Origin: Ambrosia x helenae
Lineage: Eukaryota; Streptophyta; Magnoliopsida; Asterales; Asteraceae
DNA: 64,000 nucleotides
Assembly (NCBI GenBank): GCA_030844895.1
Contig: CM061233.1
Span: 32,360,310 to 32,424,309, forward strand
Direction: 5' to 3'
In this document: positions 12,369 to 20,644 of the stretch, one piece after another
How positions within the stretch are numbered: the first letter of the stretch is position 1
Layout of the letters: each line of letters starts with the position of its first letter
Notes under the pieces: generated by a model
Database searches by the model: none
What the model saw: only the letters and a program-made list of their open reading frames with translations
Told to the model about the DNA's origin: nothing
Program-made: the position numbers and the translations under genes

Positions 12369-13842
12369 ATCATCATCATCATCATCACTATCAGAACTAG
12401 CAGAGCTATTACCATCACCCGACTCATCTCCTGAACCATCATCATCACCATCTTCTTTCTTCTTCTATTTAGGAGCATCACCGACATCCTCATTCAATTC
12501 ATCTTCTTCTTCTTCATCTGATGGTTCAAAATCAACAAGTTCTTCATCTTTTTCTTTATCCTCTTCTCCTTCTTGTAATTGAGAAGCTTTCGAGTATAAT
12601 TCATCAATGATATTCTTCATGCTCTTGTTGCTTTCTCTCAACTTCTTGTTCTCCTCTTTCATAGTGATGTACCTTCTGGTGTTTCTCTGCTCATGTAATA
12701 ACAACTTCTTATTCTCTTTCTAAAGTCATTTAATCTTTGCTTCCAGAGCTTCTTGATTTTCATGTGAAGATTCGACATCATCCAACATCTTTCTACCATT
12801 ATTCCTCAACTATTCGATCTTTGCTTGTTGCTGATTAATAATCTTCATCATATCTGCAAGCTTCTGATTTACTGCAGTCATCACATCACTATCTACAGTA
12901 ACCTTTGGTGTTGAAGCTTCAGCAACTGGAATCTTTCCTTTCTTCAGCTTTTTTAAAACTCTATCCAAAGCATCATTGAATGCATCAGTTGGCAATTCAG
13001 TATGCTCAGCAGCAGATGATGTCTTCTATTTCTTTGCTGCTGGGGATGTAATGGGTGATTTAGAGCTAGATGCTGCAGGCACTTCTTTTCTGCAATCAAG
13101 TTCTCAATGTCTTTAGCTCTTTTCTGCATCGGCTTAACAACTTTTTCTTTCTTTTTATATAAAGGCTTCTTCTGTTTCTCTCCAGCCTTTGGTGATCCTT
13201 CAAAATCTTCAGATCCCAAACCTAAACCTTCATCAATCTCATCCAATGCAATAGGACTTTTTGTCCTCTGCTCTTCTAAAGACTTGTTTAGACTTTCAGA
13301 CTCACCAGCCACAGTGGCCTTGGGCGTGGTGCTCTTAACAGTCTCATTATCTGAATCCCATCTCTCTTCAACCTGAGTTTCCTCTGAATCCATTGATTCT
13401 TCATCCACCAAATGTGTGCCTTTCTTCGCAACACTCTTCTTCCTTCTAGAAACTTTCTTTGGTGGTTCTACATCATCCTGTTTCTCTTTCCCTTTTCCAC
13501 TCTTTGCGCCAACATTCACTACTTGTCGTTTTCTCTTAGCATCAGGATCAACAGGGCATAAAGGATTGTCTTCATCAGAATCACTGTTAGCATGCCTGGC
13601 TTTATCCTTACCTGGATCTTCATATCCTGGATTAATCAAGTGACCAAACAGATTCTTCAGTGGTGGTCTCTCATTCATCGGCACGCCTTTGTAACCCTTC
13701 ATTCTTACTAGCGTGTTCAGATTCATGTGATCCTGTACAACTATCTGAGTAGGATCTCTTCTCAAGTTCTTGTACTTCTCATCAAAAATCATCTGCAGGA
13801 ATCTCGGATATAACAGAAATTTCTTGTTCTTCAAACCTCTGA
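12369..13842 (-). pseudogene. Fragment G: middle part of a Sirevirus ORF3
   Basis: On the minus strand this encodes the central portion of the third gene seen whole in B and D. It starts at KNKKFLLYPRFLQMIF and runs through the NLS-like KRKRQVVN segment, the linker with DEESMDSEETQVEERWDSD, coiled-coil pieces near 12990-12810 and 12704-12560, and the acidic poly-Asp tract. Several stops and frameshifts separate the pieces (near 12955, 12812, 12720 and 12467). It cannot be the missing part of element C, because it overlaps the C segment at 35069-35640 in content. Both ends are interrupted: A at the poly-Asp microsatellite (12369) and LTR E1 at 13843. It is probably the remnant of a minus-strand element older than A and E1. 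Confidence 0.8.
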
Positions 13843-15390
13843 TGTAGCGCCCAGCTATTTTTAAAAATAAAAATAAATTAATAATAACAAATAATATAAC
13901 GCTTATAAATAAAATACGCTAGATAACAGACGTCTAGTAAACTCTCATATATCTTAACAAGTCAATGTATAAAAGTTGTTAATATATGGTCCGAACCACT
14001 CGTTTGAAATCGATTTATATATAAATTTTGCGAAATAACTATTTTAGTAGTTAAGCAAGTTATATAATTTAAACGAGTGTCGGGACATTTATCGGGTTCG
14101 TATACGCGGTACCCAACCACTTAACTCACATCAAAACCCTATCTATTTAAACCTCTCCTTCTTCCTTCTCATTTTCATCTTCTTCCTCATAACCCTAGCC
14201 ACCATAGCCTACAACCCCATTATTCTTCCTCCCTTTAACCTTGAACCTTCTCCCTCATCACTAAGATAAACAGCAGAGCAGCAAACGATGCCCTCATAAT
14301 CTGCTATCTGCTCTCTGCTCTCTGTTCTCTGCGCCGCACCCTCTCTCTCACTCAAGGCGGCTCCGCCGCCGGACAACCACCGCCCCCACATCAACTGCTG
14401 CCGCTAATAACACCTCCGCCAACAACCACCACCATCTGAAACACCATTTCCAACTCCCTTCCTTCCACTCCTACTCCGGTCGCCGCCCCAAACAGCAAAC
14501 GAGAACCACCACCATGACAGTCCTCTTCCCTCCCAGATCTGCGGTGGCGGCAGCCACACACGCACTCACCACCCGAGCCACAATAACCCGTCACCCAACT
14601 CTCATTCTCACCCACACAACAACCACTTGAATCACCATAAACAACCCTATTGCCATCGTTCCCCATACTGATCATCAAAGGAGCAGCTGTGCTTAATCGG
14701 CGTCGGGTTACGAACATGACAGGGACGGGTCTGCACAGTCGGGTAAAGGTACGCGAAGAGTCTTTCACCAGATCTGTTTTGGTCAAGTCTGGTTGGGTAG
14801 ATGGAGGCGGGCTGTGGTGGTCTCGTGGTGGTGGTAATCTGTGGACAAAGGGTCAGGTTTACGTGAGGTTTGAGCCCGATTTATTGTTCGTTTTCTCCGA
14901 GTCTTGGTCAAATACGAGTTGACCAGGTCAAACTTGGTCAACGGCAGTTAACCTGGGTCACATCCGGTCAGTCATGGACTAACCAGTTGACACGCGGTGC
15001 GGGACGAGTTACGTGTTGGTTCGCGAGATCAAATATCGGAAGGTATAACGCGCGCCACGATCTTAGTTTATTTTTTTTATTATTATTTATTTATTTATTT
15101 CCGTGTATACTGTGTATAAATACTTATTCTAAAAGGACCAAACGAACCGAACCGACTTATGTGTATAAAGTGGCTAATGTAACGATGAAGCGATAAAATG
15201 GTTAAATGTATAAATAGATATACTTATGAACATGTTCACGACACTAGCTATTAAATTGTTTGAAACATACATACGAATATATCCAAGCACAACATTAAGC
15301 GAGTCGTATAATATCTAGAGTTTCTAAAGCGTTGATAAATTTGTGTAACATGTTTTGAATAAATTTGTGTAACATGTTTTGAAAACGGAC
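13843..15390 (+). mobile_element. Ty3-type LTR E1, left part
   Basis: Begins TGTAGCGCCC next to fragment G, with possible TSD TCTGA at 13838-13842 whose partner is not in the window. A TATTTAAA box at 14144-14151 precedes a pyrimidine-rich leader, giving plus orientation. The sequence resumes at 30798 after element B. Bases 13926-14972 match E2 (47353-48400) with about ten differences by eye. Blocks shared with the solo LTR at 1362-4444 show the same broader family. Open frames at 14209-15196 overlap each other on both strands and are not credible genes. A direct duplication of about 24 bp lies at 15336-15383. Confidence 0.75.
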
Positions 15391-15926
15391 TGTTGATGCA
15401 TTTTGCGACTAAGGATTGGATATACATAATTAACATATGTTAGTAGATAGCCGAAGGTGTATGGATATGGGCGAAGGTAGATAAACTGGGCGAAGGTGCA
15501 TCAGGATGGGCGAAGGTAGAACTGGAATGGACGAAGGTAGAATGGACATAGACAGAAGATCACATTCGACCACTTGCAGTGGGCGAATGTGGAAAATACC
15601 CACATTCGACCATCTGTAAGGGGCGAATGTGCAGAGGCTATATATAGTTTTTGAGTTTTTGATTATGTAAGAGAGTTATCATTTGTGTCCAGGTTCAGTT
15701 CAGGTTTAGGAGTGTTTTTGAGAAAGTGTCTTTGTGATTCTAGATTAACATAAACAGTGTAAATGCTTATTAATTGAAAGTTAATCTATGAAAATGATAT
15801 TGAAAATGATCTTGATTGTGTCGTGATTTGTATCTTATCAATTTGTTCAGATCTAGGGTTTCCGCACCTAGATTTGTGACTTGTATGATCATAGAATCCT
15901 GTTTTAGATAAAATCCAACGCTCACA
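15391..15926 (+). repeat. 5' LTR of element B
   Basis: TGTTGATGCA ... CGCTCACA, 536 bp. U3 (15440-15630) carries about nine GGGCGAAGGT / CACATTCGACC motifs. Two inverted pairs (15561-15568 with 15584-15591, and 15601-15608 with 15623-15630) could form hairpins just upstream of the TATA box CTATATATAG at 15638-15647. Confidence 0.93.
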
Positions 15927-15929
15927 AAG

Positions 15930-15941
15930 TGGTATCAGAGC
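15930..15941 (+). promoter_or_regulatory. Primer binding site, tRNA-iMet
   Basis: TGGTATCAGAGC, three bases after the 5' LTR. This is the standard plant copia primer site for minus-strand cDNA synthesis. Confidence 0.93.
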
Positions 15942-16588
15942 ATAGAGGATCATACAACAACAAGTTTTGATAAGATCAGAGTTGATTTGGACATGTTTTA
16001 GACAAATTATCATCTGTTTTTACAAAAACTCTTATAAAACATAGTTTTTGATCGATTTAAAGGTGATTTTGTGGTCAAATTCAAGTTTTCCAAGACTTAA
16101 AGTTGTTCCAAATCAAATCTGAAACATAACCTGATTGAGATCATTGAAATCCATGAACTTTTGAAAATCTGAGCTCAAAATAACCGTTTTTCAAACAATA
16201 ACCGTTTTTCAAAAGTGAGATCTGCTGATATGGGGCGAACCTGGAACCTGGACTGAGTGTTTGTGGGCGAACCTGACTAAAAGTGGGCGAACCTGAGTTT
16301 AAAGTGGTCGAACCTGAAAATTTGTCTAGAAATTTTTCACATTCGGGTATAACTTTCTACATTCGACCGTTTTGCTTCGGACGAAAGTGGAAATTGTTTT
16401 GATTTGATTTACATTCTGGTCATTTTCACCTTCGGTTGACACTGTTTGGACGAAAGTACTATCAGTTTGGACGAAAGTGAGAAATAGTGGACGAACTTAG
16501 AAAAATTTGGACGAACCAAGCAATTTTGGGCGAACCTAGGATTTTTGCTGAAAATTTTTCTAAGTGTTGAGTTTTTCAGATTGTGATC
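15942..16588 (+). promoter_or_regulatory. Element B gag leader with motif array
   Basis: Leader of about 650 bp. Its second half (16233-16540) has roughly a dozen copies of GGGCGAACCTG / GGACGAAAGTG or the inverse TTCGGNC form. Nothing in it resembles a gene. In retroelements this region usually holds packaging and dimerisation signals; whether the motif serves that here is unknown. Confidence 0.65.
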
Positions 16589-19500
16589 ATGTGGCGTTTT
16601 CAAACTACTCAGGGATCAGCTCCAACACAACCACAACAGCAGACAATGGACCCATGGACTGTGGCAGCTCAAAAGACGAACACGCAATCCTCACAACCAC
16701 ATAACTACATGACAACAACGAGCACGATGCCTCAGAATGTAGCACATCCGGCATTACAATCAGATTACTGGGGAGTAGCTGCAGCGGCGGTAAATACTCA
16801 AACCACTAACGCTATCTCTACCTTGATTAAGGATTTGTCTACAGGTAGTGGAACTCGGCCACCTAAGCTCATGGATATGCAAGAGTACAACCAGTGGCAC
16901 ACCATGTTCAAGATCCATCTGGAAGGCATGGGAGTTGAAGGAGCTGAGGCATGGAGCATGATCGTGAAAGGATACACAGCACCGATTCTGGAGAATACCG
17001 GTGAGTTGATTCCTCTGGAGAGTTTGACTGAGGATGAAAAGAAGAAGTACGTGGTGGAGAAGAAGGCGTTCTCTCAACTGACACAGGCGATCACAAGTGA
17101 CCTGTTGCATCAGTTTGGGACATGTACTACGTCAAAGCAGCTGTGGGATAAGCTGAAGAGGAAGCATGATGGAAATGAAAAGACCAGGAGTCTTAGAATG
17201 GAGGAATTAGTCAAGGAGTTTGATAATTTTTCTTTTATTAATAATGAAACTTTGAAAGAACTAACTCCGAGATATATGCATTTATTGTCTGAATTGTCTA
17301 GCTATGGTGTACAGATTCCCATGACTAAGCAGGTTGATAAGTTTGCAGATGCTTTGCCACCACAATGGGATCAGCATGTGGAGGTACTTAGAGAGAAGGA
17401 TGCTTATCAATTCTGGACCATTTCAGAGTTTATTGAGAAGTTGGAGAACAAAGAGCTGGAGGATAGGAGGAAAGCTAGGAGGTCGCAGATTCCTCAGAAT
17501 CCAAGTCTGTATTTTGGAGGTACTTCAGTTTCAGCTGGAAACTCGAGCTCTGGAAGCGTTGCACCACATGTTGCATGCATTTCCAACGTCATGGATTCAT
17601 CAAAACCAACCACCAATTACACACCACCACAATACAATTCCTACACACAACAACCATCATACACACCACCACAATATACTTCCTACATTTCACCAGTCTC
17701 TCCAATGCAACAAGCTAGTTTTTACACCGCTAACCAAACACAACAACCATCAAACCAAATTACTCAACATAAACAACCGGTGGTTTTGGATACATCCAAC
17801 TTAGGAAACGTGACTGTGGAGGTTGCTCAGCAACACATTGCATTAGTCTCTGCTATGGTTTCATCCTACAATGGCTTGGTTGCTAGTCAGATTGGGAACA
17901 ACAACTTGACCAACGAAGACTACGCACAGATCGATAAAGAAGAGATGGAACTCATAGACATTCAATGGGCTTTTGCGAGTATAATGAGGAGAGCAACAGA
18001 GTTCATAGAGAAAACTGGAAGGACTGACTTGGCAACTTCTCCCAATACAACCTATGGTTTCAATAAGGAGAAGGTTACATGTTTTAATTGTGGAGAGAAA
18101 GGACACTTCAAACGGGAATGCACCCAGCCACCTAAACAAGGTAACCGAAACCCTTTCAATGCAAATTACCAGAACCGTCAACAGAACCAAGTTTCTTACC
18201 AAAACAACAACAACTACCAAAACCGAAACTTTAACAACCAAAACAGACAACCAAACACACAAAACCAGATTCAAAACCAATCTCCTAATCACCCAAACCG
18301 AACAGTTGTACCTATCACTACACCTACTGAGACTCAACAGAATGCGAATCAGAACCAAGCTTTGGTAACTCAGCAGGATGAGAGGTTTGACTGGTCGGGT
18401 ATGCAAATAGGAGTTGAAGAAGTAACTACTGGTGGGAATGTGGCATGTGTTGCCTATCAGGTTGATTTGGAAGAGTCGGTGGCAGATGATGAGAAGAAAG
18501 AAACTGAGGAGAGTGAGAGTGATGATTCTGAGACTGACATGGAAGTGGAGAGTGAACCTGTTGAGGTTAAGGCTGAGGAGAAGAGATCTGGGATGGTGAT
18601 TGATTCAGTTTCTGATGTTCCCGAGGAGTGTAAATCAGTCTATTCAGATTGTGAGAGCGAATCAGACACAGAGGGAAGTGTTGATTCTTTGGATGATGAT
18701 ATTGACCAGTTGCTGGCAGAAGCTGATTTCTTGATGACGAGGAAGTCGTGCATAGCTGATGATGCTTTCACCAAGATCGACTACTCAAAGTTTTTCACTG
18801 GAAAGGAAGCTCATTTTGCTTTGATGGCCATGACCGAACCGCCAAAACCTGTAAGTTCTGAATCTAGCACTGATGTCTTGAGTGATAAATACTGTGGGAC
18901 TTGTGATAGGTTGACAGAGGAGAATAAACAACTCCGAATTTCACGTGATAGTGCTATTCAAAACTGTCAATCTACTCGCAAAGAGTTAAATGCTTTTAAC
19001 AAAGTATTAGATGGCTATAAAAAGGACATTTCTGACTTGAAAAACACTTTGTCATTGAAACAATTGGCCATAAATAACTACATCAATGAAATTGAAAACA
19101 CCAAGTTAGAAATGGCTGCCATTAAATGCTTTGCTGAAAAGGTTAACAAGAAGTTAGAAAGCTATAAGAATGTTGCTTATGTCGTGGATCATATCATTGA
19201 TGATAACACCACCAACTACAAGTCTGTACCATCTCCGGTTCTTTTTGAGAACCATAACTATCATCAAGTGATACCGGAGAGTTCGGTAAAATCAGACTCA
19301 TCATCAGATATGGAATCTAATACCTCGAGTATTGGTGAACCATATCCTGAAGATGTGAGACCGATTTTGGGCTTGAACAATGAGGGTGTTTATGCTGAGA
19401 GTGATAGTTCAGACTCAGATAATGATGATACTGGTAGTGATAAATCTGATAATGAATGTGAGATTCCAAAAGAAAATCACATCATTACTACCGAACCAGT

Positions 19501-20623
19501 GTCACCATCTGATCATATTCATCCAATGGCTAAAGCTATTCATGATAAGAAGTCTGAAAAGATTGATGTTAAGAAAAAGAATGATGTTAAGAATGTGATT
19601 GAAAAGAATGAGCTGAATGAAACCAGTGACAAACCTGTAAAGGTGTTTTATCGGATGGAAGGATCCGATAAAATCATTGCTGATGAGGAATTTCCGATTA
19701 AAAATGTTAACTATTCTAAACTTGATAAAATCTGGCAAGAAAGCACAATTTGGTTTCCAAAACATGAGAGAACCAATGAAATTCCACCAGAAATCTTAAA
19801 GAAACTGTTTTCAGAAGTTCCTCAAGAGCCAAAAATTCATGTCACTGAGTTTATTCGACCTGATGATAAAGCAAATGGTTTTCATGAACCTTCTTACTCG
19901 AAAGGACCACTTCCTGAGAGTTTAAGAAATCAACAATATAATGATCAATTTCCTGTAAAAACATTTGCTTCACCAAATGCTCATTATGTGTTTGAGGAAT
20001 ATAGAAAGTGCTTTAAATGTGGAGAACGCGGGCATTTACTTGCTCAGTGTCCATATGTAAGGCACAAGAGACATGAAGTTGAGGTTAAGAATTCCATGAA
20101 AAAGCCGATTGATCATTATATCCCACCGCATAGACGGACTGTTCCTCAACAACAACATTTTCATAATCAAAACAATTTTCAAATGAGGAACAACCGTCCA
20201 TTTCATTATGATCGGAGGAATCGGATTGCAATGGAACAATCTTGGAGAAAACCAGTGGTGAACACAACAGCTGATAGACAAAAGGTTCCACAAAAACCAA
20301 TTGTCAAGTCAAATGTTGGACCTAAGTCTGTTCATTCAGATAAGGTTGCTAAGAAAGTTACTTTCAGTAACAATGTTCAGAAACCTATTGAGAAACCAAA
20401 ATCTCAAATTCGTATTCTCAAAAGGTCTGAACAATCTTGGACACCTAATGGTTCTCCAGGAGCCTCTACGTCAAAGGTGAGTGATAAAAATGAAACTGTT
20501 TTGAAAAATCAGAAAACGATTGATTCAAAACAAACAGTTGTTGAGAAAGTCATTGAGAATGATTCTTTGAAAGCCAAAGTTCAAAGGCCCAAGACTCAGG
20601 CTTGGGTCCCCCGAAAGAACTAA
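16589..20623 (+). CDS. gag: Element B gag, intact, 1,344 residues
   Basis: The only unbroken Gag in the window. I start at ATG 16589 (MWRFQTTQ), as in D; the in-frame GTG at 16583 is not needed. Rough layout: Q/P-rich N-terminus; copia gag (UBN2/Retrotran_gag_2-like) domain about residues 50-290; Q/N/T-rich linker; a conserved helical stretch near 400-480 (NNNLTNEDYAQIDKEEME); CCHC knuckle CFNCGEKGHFKREC about 497-510; acidic region about 625-720; coiled coil about 790-875; second acidic region; second knuckle CFKCGERGHLLAQC about 1140-1153; basic C-terminus ending AWVPRKN. It is three times the size of an ordinary copia Gag. A phase-0 GTAAGT follows residue 754. Gag should form cytoplasmic particles and bind RNA through the knuckles; the role of the second half is unknown. 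Confidence 0.93.
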   Translation: MWRFQTTQGSAPTQPQQQTMDPWTVAAQKTNTQSSQPHNYMTTTSTMPQNVAHPALQSDYWGVAAAAVNTQTTNAISTLIKDLSTGSGTRPPKLMDMQEYNQWHTMFKIHLEGMGVEGAEAWSMIVKGYTAPILENTGELIPLESLTEDEKKKYVVEKKAFSQLTQAITSDLLHQFGTCTTSKQLWDKLKRKHDGNEKTRSLRMEELVKEFDNFSFINNETLKELTPRYMHLLSELSSYGVQIPMTKQVDKFADALPPQWDQHVEVLREKDAYQFWTISEFIEKLENKELEDRRKARRSQIPQNPSLYFGGTSVSAGNSSSGSVAPHVACISNVMDSSKPTTNYTPPQYNSYTQQPSYTPPQYTSYISPVSPMQQASFYTANQTQQPSNQITQHKQPVVLDTSNLGNVTVEVAQQHIALVSAMVSSYNGLVASQIGNNNLTNEDYAQIDKEEMELIDIQWAFASIMRRATEFIEKTGRTDLATSPNTTYGFNKEKVTCFNCGEKGHFKRECTQPPKQGNRNPFNANYQNRQQNQVSYQNNNNYQNRNFNNQNRQPNTQNQIQNQSPNHPNRTVVPITTPTETQQNANQNQALVTQQDERFDWSGMQIGVEEVTTGGNVACVAYQVDLEESVADDEKKETEESESDDSETDMEVESEPVEVKAEEKRSGMVIDSVSDVPEECKSVYSDCESESDTEGSVDSLDDDIDQLLAEADFLMTRKSCIADDAFTKIDYSKFFTGKEAHFALMAMTEPPKPVSSESSTDVLSDKYCGTCDRLTEENKQLRISRDSAIQNCQSTRKELNAFNKVLDGYKKDISDLKNTLSLKQLAINNYINEIENTKLEMAAIKCFAEKVNKKLESYKNVAYVVDHIIDDNTTNYKSVPSPVLFENHNYHQVIPESSVKSDSSSDMESNTSSIGEPYPEDVRPILGLNNEGVYAESDSSDSDNDDTGSDKSDNECEIPKENHIITTEPVSPSDHIHPMAKAIHDKKSEKIDVKKKNDVKNVIEKNELNETSDKPVKVFYRMEGSDKIIADEEFPIKNVNYSKLDKIWQESTIWFPKHERTNEIPPEILKKLFSEVPQEPKIHVTEFIRPDDKANGFHEPSYSKGPLPESLRNQQYNDQFPVKTFASPNAHYVFEEYRKCFKCGERGHLLAQCPYVRHKRHEVEVKNSMKKPIDHYIPPHRRTVPQQQHFHNQNNFQMRNNRPFHYDRRNRIAMEQSWRKPVVNTTADRQKVPQKPIVKSNVGPKSVHSDKVAKKVTFSNNVQKPIEKPKSQIRILKRSEQSWTPNGSPGASTSKVSDKNETVLKNQKTIDSKQTVVEKVIENDSLKAKVQRPKTQAWVPRKN

Positions 20624-20644
20624 TTGTTTATTTTTTGTGTGCAG
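18851..20644 (+). other. Putative gag-pol intron, element B
   Basis: Donor GTAAGT at 18851 after codon CCT; acceptor at 20644 preceded by a T-rich run and TGTGCAG. Both ends are phase 0. Splicing would delete 1,794 bases (the second gag half plus its TAA) and give one Gag-Pol frame. Without splicing, pol in B is in the gag frame behind the stop; in A and D it is not. Confidence 0.5.

Noticed and set aside
12369..13842. Fragment G as the missing ORF3 part of element C
   Set aside because: G and the C ORF3 piece overlap in content (both contain the LLYPRFLQMIF to KRKRQVVN region), so they come from different copies.
14209..15196. Overlapping frames in E1 (and 47636-48350 in E2)
   Set aside because: Both strands open at once, mirrored in the sister LTR only because of about 99% DNA identity; no recognised domain.
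15390..15942. CRISPR-like array from the repeated GGCGAA motifs
   Set aside because: Motifs are short, degenerate, irregularly spaced and in both orientations, in a plant retroelement LTR.
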